From: Paenibacillus camerounensis
GTDB taxonomy: Bacteria; Bacillota; Bacilli; Paenibacillales; Paenibacillaceae
Length of the DNA stretch: 64,000 nucleotides
Assembly: GCF_000723885.1 (NCBI RefSeq)
Contig: NZ_CCDG010000061.1
Location: forward strand, 62,001-126,000
Reading direction: 5' to 3'
How positions within the stretch are numbered: the first letter of the stretch is position 1; every line of letters starts with the position of its first letter. Of the stretch, positions 17,493-26,529 are shown piece after piece. The translations under genes and the position numbers were made by a program. The notes below the pieces were generated by a model, which saw nothing but the letters and a program-made list of their open reading frames with translations, did not search any database and was not told where the DNA came from.

Positions 17493-17715
17493 TTTAGTTG
17501 GATTTTTGTTACTTAAATCCGGTCATTTCTCACTTTCACAGCAATTAGGTGGAAAAAGGGAATCTATTCGGGTCATTTCCCGCTTCAGAGGCGATATCAG
17601 CGAAATTAAGTGGCGTTTTTCCAGCTAGTTCACCAGCGGCAGGAATAACAGGAGAATTAACTGACGAAAATCCAACTACATTTAGATCGGTCGCAGTACC
17701 AGTGATATCATCAGC
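17493..17715. repeat. Cluster of four degenerate 45-60 bp repeats
   Basis: Four blocks begin with TTAGTTGGATTTTTG (17493), TTAGGTGGAAAAAGG (17545), TTAAGTGGCGTTTTTCC (about 17602) and TTAACTGACGAAAATCC (about 17656). The first two also share GGTCATTTC about 28 bases in (17521 and 17571). The outer blocks are partly inverted with respect to each other: TAGTTGGATTTT at the left, AAAATCCAACTA at the right. No convincing gene lies in 17211-18106; the small frames here run through the repeats. Confidence 0.5.
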
Positions 17716-17755
17716 ACGCTTTCCGCCAACGCAGGAATAAACGCAGACTATGTAT

Positions 17756-18012
17756 CTATATAAATTGAACTTAAGAATTTATGTTAAGGAATGAGTGGTG
17801 GAGGGGAATTTTGGAACTGGAGGAGCGGTAGCGTCCGCCTGAAAGCTTTTCGCAGAAAAGCTCGCTACAGAAGCATATGCAGTCTGCGGATTTCAACCGT
17901 TAAAAACGGTATAAATCATGAAATCTGTAGACAACAGCGGCTGGAAGTCCAAACATTCTCTGGAGTCACATGCAATCCCAAAACAGCAATATTATAAGTT
18001 CAATGTATCTAG
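17756..18012 (+). repeat. Dispersed intergenic repeat, copy 2, with terminal inverted repeats
   Basis: A 257-bp element bounded by 18-bp terminal inverted repeats (17756-17773 and 17995-18012) that match at 16 of 18 positions. The core (about 17800-17965) matches copy 1 in reverse orientation, with an extra segment holding the hairpin AGCTTTTC-GCA-GAAAAGCT (about 17844-17862). There is no transposase, so it resembles a non-autonomous MITE or a REP-type element. It lies between the chemotaxis receptor and MHYT protein genes. Confidence 0.65.
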
Positions 18013-18048
18013 CAAGCGGGGTGTGTACTTAAACCTACTCTTCAGCTA

Positions 18049-18097
18049 ATAAAAAATGACGCGGCAACCTACCCTTCAAGCAGATCGCCGCGTCATT
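18049..18097 (-). terminator. Terminator of the MHYT-GGDEF-EAL gene
   Basis: The 11-bp stem AATGACGCGGC/GCCGCGTCATT (18055-18065 with 18087-18097) encloses a 21-base loop and runs into TTTTTTATTAG on the minus strand. Confidence 0.75.
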
Positions 18098-18106
18098 ACA
18101 AACGGT

Positions 18107-20125
18107 CTAAGCCGTAGCCGTATTCTCGATAAACCACTGGCCAAGCTCATTTACCGGCATCGGACGGCCGTAGTAGAAGCCCTGCATTACCCGGCAGCCT
18201 AATGACTGCAGCAGCTCAATCTGCTCCGGGGTTTCAACGCCCTCGGCGACTACCTCCATGTTAAGGTTGCTGGCGATGGCGATAATATTGCTGATAATGG
18301 CCTTTTTAGAATGCATTTTGCTCTTGCGGATAAAAACCTGGTCGATCTTCAGCGTATTTACCGGAATTTCATCCAGGTTGCCCAGTGAGGAGAAACCGGT
18401 CCCGAAGTCATCCAGCGATACGCGCACTCCGATATCACGGAGCTTGGAGAGCTGGGCTACCGTCTCCTCCATATTGTTCATTGCGATCGATTCCGTAATT
18501 TCCAGCTCCAGAAAATGTGCTTCCAGCCCTGAGCTTGTAAGCGCCTCTTCCACTACCTCATACAGACTGCCGTTCTCAAACATCCGGGCCGACATGTTAA
18601 TGGATACAGGCACATTGGCGACCTGGTCCTTATGCCAGCTCATATTCTGGGCGCAGACATCATGCAGCATCCAGTAGGTGATCGGCACAATCAGGCCGGT
18701 CTCCTCGGCAATTGGGATGAACTCCGCCGGAGAGATAATTCCGTGCTCAGGATGCTTCCAGCGCAGCAGTGCCTCAAGGCCAACCGTGACATTCATCAGC
18801 GAATCCCACTTCGGCTGATAGACAACCATGAATTCAGACCGGGCCAGCGCTTTGCGCAGATCCTTCTCCAGCGACATCCGCCGCAGCTGATACCGGTTCA
18901 TCTCCTGGTCAAACACACTGAATTTGTTCTTGCCGGAGTCTTTGGAGGTATACAGCGCCGTATCCGCCGCCTTCATCAGTGCAGACCGGTCCGTGCCGTG
19001 TGCCGGGCTCATACTAATTCCTACACTGGCAGTCACATACAGCTCATTGCCTTCAATGCTGTATGATTTCTTAAGCTCCTGAAGAATGTGCTGAGCCTGT
19101 GTCTGGGCATTCTCTATACTGGAATCCGGCAGGGCAATCAGGAATTCATCGCCGCCAAGCCGGAACACTCTGCCTTGGGAGCCTACGCATGTTCTTAGCC
19201 GGTCTGCAACCTCCTGCAGCAGCAGATCACCGATATCATGTCCGAGTGTATCATTGATTGATTTGAAACGGTCCAGATCGACGAAGAAAACAGCACCAGA
19301 ATTCACCCCGAAGAACTCTTCCTTGAAATAACGCTCCAGGCCATGGCGGTTTGGCAGCTCTGTCAACGGATCATTATAAGCCATGCGTTCCAGCACATGC
19401 CGGTCCAGGAGCACTGCCCCGCCGGAAATCACCAGCATAAATAGTGTTACAAGCGATACACCGGTAAGCAGAATGACATCCGTCCCCATTACGACAGGCT
19501 TAGCGCCGAGCCAGCTGTCATATTGAATGTGGCTTGTTCTGAGACTTACATAATGCATCCCGGTAACTGCAAAGCCGATGAACACTGCCGAACCAAGCTT
19601 CCAGCGCTTATCTAAGTACTCCTGCTCCCGGAATCTATGGAACAGGAAGATGCCCATATATGAGGATAGCAGGGCAATCAGAATGGAGATACCCTGGGCA
19701 AAGGGTTCAAACTGAATTGTTCCTTCCATTTCCATAGAGGAGATTCCGGTATAGTGCATGACAGATATTCCTGTACCGAGTATCCCCCCGCTCAGAATCA
19801 GCCGCCGCATCCGTTGGCGCGGGACAGTAGCTATCCACAGGGCTGCAAGACTGGACAGCATTATGATCAAAAGGGACAACACTGCTCTGCCCGGCCGGTA
19901 GCTGACTTCAAAGGGAAAATGGCTGGCCATCATGCCGACGAAGTGCATGGCCCACATTCCGCTGCCAAGTACACAGGCAGCGGACATAAGCCAGAGCCGG
20001 CGGATTCTTCCAGTGGACCGGGTAACCTGTGAGATCAGATTTAATGCCGAGTAAGCCGCTGTTACAGCAAGTGCAAAAGATAGTAAAACAATCCAAGTAT
20101 TATAGTGGGTTCCCATTTGATCCAT
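18107..20125 (-). CDS. MHYT-domain GGDEF/EAL cyclic-di-GMP protein
   Basis: About 672 residues. The N-terminal seven-helix MHYT sensor has three motifs (MHFVG, MHYTG, MHYVS; near residues 60, 123 and 190) proposed to bind copper and sense gases such as O2, CO or NO. A GGDEF domain with intact GGDEF (about 324-328) and an EAL domain with intact EALLRW and DDFGTG follow, so both diguanylate cyclase and phosphodiesterase activities are possible. The frame opens at GTG 20140, but ATG 20125 sits five bases after AAGAGGTC. It is a single-gene unit. Which activity dominates is unknown. Confidence 0.93.
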   Translation of the reverse strand: MDQMGTHYNTWIVLLSFALAVTAAYSALNLISQVTRSTGRIRRLWLMSAACVLGSGMWAMHFVGMMASHFPFEVSYRPGRAVLSLLIIMLSSLAALWIATVPRQRMRRLILSGGILGTGISVMHYTGISSMEMEGTIQFEPFAQGISILIALLSSYMGIFLFHRFREQEYLDKRWKLGSAVFIGFAVTGMHYVSLRTSHIQYDSWLGAKPVVMGTDVILLTGVSLVTLFMLVISGGAVLLDRHVLERMAYNDPLTELPNRHGLERYFKEEFFGVNSGAVFFVDLDRFKSINDTLGHDIGDLLLQEVADRLRTCVGSQGRVFRLGGDEFLIALPDSSIENAQTQAQHILQELKKSYSIEGNELYVTASVGISMSPAHGTDRSALMKAADTALYTSKDSGKNKFSVFDQEMNRYQLRRMSLEKDLRKALARSEFMVVYQPKWDSLMNVTVGLEALLRWKHPEHGIISPAEFIPIAEETGLIVPITYWMLHDVCAQNMSWHKDQVANVPVSINMSARMFENGSLYEVVEEALTSSGLEAHFLELEITESIAMNNMEETVAQLSKLRDIGVRVSLDDFGTGFSSLGNLDEIPVNTLKIDQVFIRKSKMHSKKAIISNIIAIASNLNMEVVAEGVETPEQIELLQSLGCRVMQGFYYGRPMPVNELGQWFIENTATA

Positions 20126-20386
20126 AGTTGACCTCTTCACCGGTTAAATTATCATTATCGCTGCAGCTCATTCTCTAGTACAAAAAATCTATTTACGAAT
20201 ATCAGATAAATGGAAGAGTGTATAAAGATTATAGAATGCTATGAGAAGTAACTTTAGCTGTATTCTACCTTGTATTTGCTGTACTGTCTAAGTAAATACT
20301 GGAACTTGAACCCTTTTTTCATCACCGGCAAAAAATGTCCATATTTGTCCGCCGGCACCCGTGCAGACAGCTGGTATTTACATGTT

Positions 20387-22018
20387 CTACCGCTCCGCCC
20401 GGAGAAATGATATCCGCCAAAACCACCAGTTGACCGTTACCAGAACTGGAGCATAGATGTAAATTCCGTAAGGGATAAGACTGATTACATAATGAAGCCC
20501 GCCCAGCCCCATCAGGATGAACATCTGAACGAAGGCGGTTCCCGTAAATTCCTTCTGCCTGGCAGCACTGTATTCCTCCGAGAAGGGCAGTGATTTGGGT
20601 AAAAGACGGAAGCATATTACCGAATACAGCAGCAGAGCCGGCAGTACAGCAAGCAGATGCGGGAAAAGCCGCGAACCGAACAGCCACAGGAAAATTACAC
20701 TTTCTATTATAAAAAGCGGCAGCAGCAGACGGAGTATCAATGCCTTAAGCATTCCGCTATAGACCGGGGACATTCCCGGCAGGGGAATCGCCTTATAGAT
20801 CCAAGCGGCCTTATAGCTCGTCGAATAGCGCAGCATCTGCACCGCCGTCATCATGAGCAGCGCGCAGAAATAGATGAACAGAAAGCCGCTGGAGCTGCGG
20901 AAGCTCTCCAGGCCGCCGCCGCTCCACAGGATGTTAAAGATGAAGATGAACGGCAGCACCATTGAGAGCCCGAAGGTTGGATAGACCTTCAGCTTGAACT
21001 CCCGTTCATTGCGCATCATTGACCACGTAAACCGGAAGAACAGCTTCTCCTCCCGGCTTCCGCAGACAAGCTCCGACAGCCTGCGGGCCAGCCGCCCGCT
21101 GTCTCTTCCGCCGGCGTTCTCCTCCGACAGCTTCTGCAGGCTCCGCTCAAACAGCGGCATCAGCCTGATGTACACTGCAAGCAGCAGCAGCGGAATGACC
21201 AGAACCATCACGGACATGACAACCAGACCGGCAGACCGGTTCCCGCCCAGCAGCAGCTCAAACGGTGAGGCGAACCAGACCGGTGCAATCAGATACTGCC
21301 ACCAGGCGGGCTCATAGGAAAGCGTAAGATCCGCTACATTAAAGAGGCGGGCAATCAGCTGATAACCGACCGCAATACCTATGGACAAAATGATCTGTAC
21401 ATAATTAATAAGGTCCTTCAGCTTTTCCCCGTCAAAAATCCGCAAAATCAGCAGATAGACCAGTGCTGTAAACACAAGAATCAGACAATCCATAAGGATA
21501 ACAGCTGCTGCATAGATAAAAAAGAACGCAGGCCCCTGTTTGAATAAGGAGACGATCAGCGAGGGTCCTGTCACGGTCAGCGTTAAAGTAAGCAGATAGA
21601 TAAATATATGAAGACTTTTAGCCATATTCAGCGTCCTGCGGTCTACCGGTTTGGAGAAGAGAATATTTTTATCCCTCAAATCCAGCATGACCGAGGAAAA
21701 ATCAGAGATTAGCGTCGTGCTGATCATAAACATCAGGATTCCGAAGGTGATGCTCATTGAATACATATAGTTGCCGTCCTGCACCACAAAAAGTATCAGC
21801 ATCAGGCCAAGCAGCAGGTAAATCCACTGTATCCGAAAAGGCGACCCCTCAGCAGTCTCCTTGGCATCCTTTTGTCCTGCAAGCACCGTCGGTGTCCGCC
21901 TGCTGTCCATGGTCAGCTTGACCTGAAGAATACTCCGCAGCACCGGATAATTAACCCCTACTCTCCGGAAAATACCCTGCAGCCTGTCCAGCAGCTTCAG
22001 CACATAGAACTCAGTCAC
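20387..22018 (-). CDS. ABC transporter permease, YthQ-like
   Basis: About 543 residues with roughly ten to twelve predicted membrane helices, no ATPase domain and no signal peptide. It follows its ATPase gene and starts at GTG 22018, overlapping the ATPase stop by eight bases (GTGACTGA). The frame extends upstream to 22078, but that part lies inside the ATPase gene. Size, topology and pairing resemble the B. subtilis YthP/YthQ and EcsA/EcsB transporters, whose substrates are not settled. The segment FSKPVDRRTLNMAKSLH after the second helix is typical of such large two-gene exporters. Function unknown beyond membrane transport. Confidence 0.75.
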   Translation of the reverse strand: MTEFYVLKLLDRLQGIFRRVGVNYPVLRSILQVKLTMDSRRTPTVLAGQKDAKETAEGSPFRIQWIYLLLGLMLILFVVQDGNYMYSMSITFGILMFMISTTLISDFSSVMLDLRDKNILFSKPVDRRTLNMAKSLHIFIYLLTLTLTVTGPSLIVSLFKQGPAFFFIYAAAVILMDCLILVFTALVYLLILRIFDGEKLKDLINYVQIILSIGIAVGYQLIARLFNVADLTLSYEPAWWQYLIAPVWFASPFELLLGGNRSAGLVVMSVMVLVIPLLLLAVYIRLMPLFERSLQKLSEENAGGRDSGRLARRLSELVCGSREEKLFFRFTWSMMRNEREFKLKVYPTFGLSMVLPFIFIFNILWSGGGLESFRSSSGFLFIYFCALLMMTAVQMLRYSTSYKAAWIYKAIPLPGMSPVYSGMLKALILRLLLPLFIIESVIFLWLFGSRLFPHLLAVLPALLLYSVICFRLLPKSLPFSEEYSAARQKEFTGTAFVQMFILMGLGGLHYVISLIPYGIYIYAPVLVTVNWWFWRISFLRAER

Positions 22019-22811
22019 CGGAATCACCTTCTCCGATAACCTCAACGAATTCTCCGGCAATGTCACGATAACGGTCAAAGCCGGTCAGCTCATTAAAAAT
22101 CGCCTCAAGCGAGCCTTCCCGGCTTCGCTCCCTGAGCTCGGCAAAGCTTCCGTCCGCCACAATATCTCCGCCGTTAATCAGAATGATCCGGCTGCTGATC
22201 TTCTCAACCACATCCATAATATGCGAGGAATAGAAAATCGTCTTACCGCGTGCTGCCAGCGAGGCAAAAATCTCCTTAACCACCATCACACTGTTGGCAT
22301 CCAGCCCGCTCAGCGGCTCATCAAGAAACAGGATATCCGGATTGTGCAGCATACTGGAGATTAGCAGCACCTTCTGCTTCATCCCTTTGGAGTACGAGGA
22401 GATCCGCATATCGTAAGCCTGCTCCAGATTAAGCAGCCCCATCAGCCGCTTCGCCTTGTCCTCCGCCTCTGTATGCTTCATGCCGTAGAGTTCACCGATG
22501 AAGCCAAGGTATTCTCTGGCCGTCAGGCTGTCGTACAGCTCAGCAACCTCCGGCACATAACCGATTCTTTTTTTATAGTCAGTATTGCCGTCCGAAATAT
22601 CCCGTCCAAAAATCTGTACCGTGCCTGTATAACCTTCCACCAGCCCTAGCATAATCTTGACTGTGGTGCTCTTGCCCGCCCCGTTCGGACCGATATAGCC
22701 GATAATCTGACCGGGATAAACCTCCAGGTCGATGCCCCTCAGAACCATTTTGTCGCTATACTTCATCCATAACCCGGAGATTGAGATAACCGGCTCTTTC
22801 ACCAGACTCAT
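22011..22811 (-). CDS. ABC transporter ATP-binding protein, YthP-like
   Basis: A cytoplasmic ATPase of about 266 residues. It has Walker A GPNGAGKST, signature YSKGMKQK (SKGMKQ in place of LSGGQ, usual for this exporter group), Walker B ILFLDEPLSGLD and switch His in YSSHIMDV. The frame opens at 22853, but ATG 22811 lies after GAAAGGAG and gives the expected MSLVKEPVISISGLWMKY start. It powers the permease encoded by the overlapping downstream gene. No substrate-binding protein is present, which favours export. Regulation is not visible. Confidence 0.88.
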   Translation of the reverse strand: MSLVKEPVISISGLWMKYSDKMVLRGIDLEVYPGQIIGYIGPNGAGKSTTVKIMLGLVEGYTGTVQIFGRDISDGNTDYKKRIGYVPEVAELYDSLTAREYLGFIGELYGMKHTEAEDKAKRLMGLLNLEQAYDMRISSYSKGMKQKVLLISSMLHNPDILFLDEPLSGLDANSVMVVKEIFASLAARGKTIFYSSHIMDVVEKISSRIILINGGDIVADGSFAELRERSREGSLEAIFNELTGFDRYRDIAGEFVEVIGEGDSGD

Positions 22812-22925
22812 AAGTATTGAAGCTCCTTTCAGTAGCTGTAATAGGATCAACAATCAGCAGCTTTCCAGCATTGTTCCTATTCTACCAAAATTGGGCATAT
22901 TGAATCTATTATAAATATCTGCATC

Positions 22926-22950
22926 AAAAAAGACGGCCACGAAGGCCGCC
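22926..22950 (-). terminator. Terminator of the SLH-protein gene
   Basis: A 7-bp GC stem (22932-22938 with 22944-22950) with a five-base loop is followed by TTTTTT on the minus strand. Confidence 0.8.
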
Positions 22951-22976
22951 TTACTCCTATATCATTGTCTTACAGC

Positions 22977-25900
22977 TTATTGCGCCAGCAGATTATAGAT
23001 AACCTGAGCCGCCTGGGCTCTGGTTGATAATCCCTGCGGATCAAGCTTACCACCGCTCCCTGACACAATTCCGCTTGCGGTAAGAGCCTGCAAAGCCTCC
23101 TGGGCATAGCCTGCAACCAGCGAAGCATCGCTGTAACCGGACAAGCCTGCAGCCGCAGCACCTTCAGGCAGCTCATTCAGGATCTTCAGCGAGCGGTACA
23201 GCAGGGTGAACAGCTCCTGACGCGTAATCTGATTATCCGGTTTAAACTGGTTATCCCCGGAGCCTGTTGCTACACCCAGCTCTTTGGCCGCAGCCAGATA
23301 ACCGGTGTAGTAGGTATTGCCGGCATCCGTAAAGTTAGCCGTGCCTGCAGCCTGCGGTGCAATTCCGTAAGCTTTTAGCAGCAGGACCACGAACTGGCCT
23401 CTTGTAAGTGCAGCATCCGGGCTGTAATTATTGGCGTCGGTACCGGAAGTAATGCTCCTTGCTGCCAGATAACCGATAGCCTCGCTGTACCAGGAGGATG
23501 CTGCTACATCGGTGAAGCTGACCTGATTATAGCCGATAATATACTGGGAGAAGTGGGTTGTTACAAATTCCACACTGCCTGAAGCTGCCAGATAATTTCC
23601 GCGTACGGTCTCCAGGCTTCCGGCAGGAGTAATGTAGTAGACAACAACAGCATGGGGTTCTTCACCTGTCTGCAGGGCATAGGACACGTTAACCGTTACC
23701 TTGCCTCCGCCGAATTCGGCTACGCTGCTGTCTCCGGCTTTTACTTCCAGATCATACACCGGTCTGTCTCCAAGCACCGCCTTGCCTTCTTCATTCAGGG
23801 ACACCTTACCGATCGTAATAGTGATATCGCCTGTATCCGCTGCTCCGCTGATAGCCTGTGCAGACCGTGCATCAAAGGTAATGATGCCCACATTGGCATA
23901 ATTAATTTTAATGACTGCTTTAGTACCTGCAGCAATCGCATTAAAGGCATCTCTTGGCAAAGTGAGCTCTGCCGTCCGGGTCTGGGCCGGTGATGCCACT
24001 TCAATTTCGACAACCGCCTGCTTGCCCTCAGCTTCTGCCTGCTTGGCACTGTCAGCCAGCTGCTGAACCTCAGCCGCCGTTAACGTTGCCGTAGTAACGC
24101 CCGTGGACTCATCCGTAGACACCGCAGCCTTAGCTGCTGCTGTTACCGTATTGCCGGCTGTGGTCGTAGACGGAGCCGGGGTTGCCGCCGGGGTTGCCGT
24201 TCCTCCGCCGGGATTGCTGTTCCCGCTGGAAGGAGCCGTATATGCCGGAACAACAACATCGGTAATCCGGCCCGCCTTGTATCCCTCTTTGGCTGCATAT
24301 CTTACATTATATGTGCCTGGAGCCAGGCCGGTAATTTCCTGGCCGGCAGCATAGACATAGCTTGTAGCGGTGGCCGGCTTGTATTCCTGGGCTGTGTTCG
24401 TTCCGGTAATCCGGCCGTCCTTGTTCTCTGCGGTCGTCGGTGCAATACCGGTCAGGCCCGCAGGCGCTTCCTGATCTGCAGCATAGGCCGGTACGACTAC
24501 CTCTGTAATCCGGCTGGCGCTATAGCCCTCTTTGGCAGCATATCTCACTTCATAGGTTCCCGGAACGAGCCCCTTAATTTCTGTATCTGTTGCATATACA
24601 TATTCAGTTACCGTAGACAGCTTATATTCCTGGGCTGCTGTCGTCCCTGTAATACGTCCGTCCTTGTTCTCCTGCGTAGTCGGAGCAATGCCGGCTAGAC
24701 CGGCCGGTGCAGCCTGTTCTCCATAGCCCGGCACCTCAACACTGACGGATTGGCCTGCGTTATAGGCAATCGCCGTTGCGCCGTCTACAGTAGTAGGACC
24801 CTGATACCCGGCTGCTGCTGCATATCTCACCAGATAGGTTCCCCGCGCAAGACCGGTGACCGCTTCACCCGTCACAGCCGTATACACCGCATCGGTTACA
24901 CTTCTGTACTCCAGCGATTTGTTCAGAGTACCGGTAATCCGGCCGTCCAACGCTGCAGCTGAGCTAGGTGCTGCTCCGCTCAGACCGGACGGTACCGCTT
25001 CAAGTCTGGAGAAAATGCTGTTAAGTGCCTTAACCGTATTATTGTATCTGTGTCCCACCGGGTAGGTAGTATTTCTGGTATCGGTAAAGGCAGGCTGGAT
25101 GTTCTCCCAGCTGTACATCAGCTCCACATGTCCGAGGATTGGAGCGCTGCTGCCTTCTGCATCCTTATTATCCTTGTTATACGTGAACAGGTACGGGACC
25201 TGCAGCCTGTCACCGGTAACGGTATTACCGTTCACATCGACATAGCTGATAACCGAAGGCTTGGCAGCTGTGTTGTTTTCTGTCTTGATGTTAGTCAGAT
25301 ACGTGTTTACCAGATCCACATACAGCTTGGCATAGGCATGATTCGTCGCCCGGATCTGCAGCTCATTGTTATTGTGCGGATTGGCACTGCCTTTTGTACC
25401 GCTGTTATTGCCGGTTTCGGCGACCGTCACACCGGCGTCCAGCTTCGTATCGAAGAAATAGATTGTATCGATATTGTGCTGTTTGGCATATTCATTGATG
25501 TATTTAATGATTGCCTGCGTATTCGGGCACCAGGAGCCGCCCAGCAGAATCGCATAATTGCCTTCACTCGCCAGAATCTGCTTCAGCTGGTGATAGGTCA
25601 CATGCTCAAACACAAGCTCACCGTCAGCATCATTGAAAATAGTCGGCTTGCCTTCGTTCTCTCCCTCATAGTTCAAATTGAAAGCTGCCTTAATATAGGC
25701 CGATTCATCAATGACACTGTAAGTGGCGGCAGCACTGAAGACTTTACCTGCCTGCGCTTTATAAGCAGCGGCCTTGGCCTGATCCAGCGAACCGCCGGTC
25801 TGGAAATCAGACCACGACTTGCTTTCATTCAGATAGGCCACAATCGGTGCTTTATTACCGTTTGCATCGACATTATTTTTGTTGTAGATGAACAGGAATG

Positions 25901-26444
25901 GTGATTCGATCTTGTTCACGGTAACCGTCTCGCCCGCCTTATTAACGTAGCTCACATTGTGTTCCGGGTCCTTTTTATCATAAAGATTCAGGTTCTTCAG
26001 ATACTTATTGACCAGATCCACATATTTGTAGGCGAACTTATTCGAGCTGTCTGCGATATTCAGGCTGTCACCGTCCAGCCGGGTATCAAAATTATAGACA
26101 GCGGATACGCCGTACTCCTTAGCCGCCTCATTGATAAGCCCGATTTGAGCCTGAGTCTGCTCGCTCCAAGCCCCGCCTACCAGCACAGCATAGTTTCCTT
26201 CGCTTTCAAACAGATGAACAATATCCTCATAGGTTGCCGTTTTAAAAACATGGCCCGCATCGTTCAGGTGCTCATACACGTTATCAAAATAGTTATAATG
26301 GCTGACTTGCCCTGCAGCTCCACTATTCAGCAGCGCTTCTGCCTGGGCAGCAGGCTCTGCCTTAACGGCCTGTAACGGCAGAACAAACAGGGTGGCTGCC
26401 AGAAGCAGCGATAGTATTTTCTTGGACTTCACTGGTTGTATCAT
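22977..26444 (-). CDS. Large SLH-domain surface protein with two thioredoxin-like domains
   Basis: 1155 residues. A signal peptide (KKILSLLLAATLFVLPLQAVKA) is followed by two related thioredoxin-like domains of about 200 residues. The first has GGAWSEQTQ where thioredoxins have the active CxxC; the second has GGSWCPNTQ with one Cys. Then come three repeats of about 80 residues built on LxGIAPTTxENKDGRITGT and GTYxVRYAAKEGY, a Ser/Thr/Pro/Ala-rich linker, a beta-rich region, and three C-terminal SLH domains (SFTDVAASSWYSEAI, NFTDAGNTYYTGYL, GYSDASLVAGYAQEAL). It should be held on secondary cell-wall polymer. The lost CxxC argues against a classical oxidoreductase. The Ala-rich secreted protein gene lies 85 bases upstream. 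Biological role unknown. Confidence 0.85.
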   Translation of the reverse strand: MIQPVKSKKILSLLLAATLFVLPLQAVKAEPAAQAEALLNSGAAGQVSHYNYFDNVYEHLNDAGHVFKTATYEDIVHLFESEGNYAVLVGGAWSEQTQAQIGLINEAAKEYGVSAVYNFDTRLDGDSLNIADSSNKFAYKYVDLVNKYLKNLNLYDKKDPEHNVSYVNKAGETVTVNKIESPFLFIYNKNNVDANGNKAPIVAYLNESKSWSDFQTGGSLDQAKAAAYKAQAGKVFSAAATYSVIDESAYIKAAFNLNYEGENEGKPTIFNDADGELVFEHVTYHQLKQILASEGNYAILLGGSWCPNTQAIIKYINEYAKQHNIDTIYFFDTKLDAGVTVAETGNNSGTKGSANPHNNNELQIRATNHAYAKLYVDLVNTYLTNIKTENNTAAKPSVISYVDVNGNTVTGDRLQVPYLFTYNKDNKDAEGSSAPILGHVELMYSWENIQPAFTDTRNTTYPVGHRYNNTVKALNSIFSRLEAVPSGLSGAAPSSAAALDGRITGTLNKSLEYRSVTDAVYTAVTGEAVTGLARGTYLVRYAAAAGYQGPTTVDGATAIAYNAGQSVSVEVPGYGEQAAPAGLAGIAPTTQENKDGRITGTTAAQEYKLSTVTEYVYATDTEIKGLVPGTYEVRYAAKEGYSASRITEVVVPAYAADQEAPAGLTGIAPTTAENKDGRITGTNTAQEYKPATATSYVYAAGQEITGLAPGTYNVRYAAKEGYKAGRITDVVVPAYTAPSSGNSNPGGGTATPAATPAPSTTTAGNTVTAAAKAAVSTDESTGVTTATLTAAEVQQLADSAKQAEAEGKQAVVEIEVASPAQTRTAELTLPRDAFNAIAAGTKAVIKINYANVGIITFDARSAQAISGAADTGDITITIGKVSLNEEGKAVLGDRPVYDLEVKAGDSSVAEFGGGKVTVNVSYALQTGEEPHAVVVYYITPAGSLETVRGNYLAASGSVEFVTTHFSQYIIGYNQVSFTDVAASSWYSEAIGYLAARSITSGTDANNYSPDAALTRGQFVVLLLKAYGIAPQAAGTANFTDAGNTYYTGYLAAAKELGVATGSGDNQFKPDNQITRQELFTLLYRSLKILNELPEGAAAAGLSGYSDASLVAGYAQEALQALTASGIVSGSGGKLDPQGLSTRAQAAQVIYNLLAQ

Positions 26445-26529
26445 GTATGCACCTCATCATTTGGGATTGGATTACGGCGGCTAATCTGCAGCCGGAGTTA
26501 AGATTCAGGACGTAAGCAGCAAGGTCTGC

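Noticed and set aside
17791-17997. 68-codon frame in the spacer after the chemotaxis receptor gene
   Set aside because: It is made entirely of the dispersed repeat element and is not kept in copy 1.
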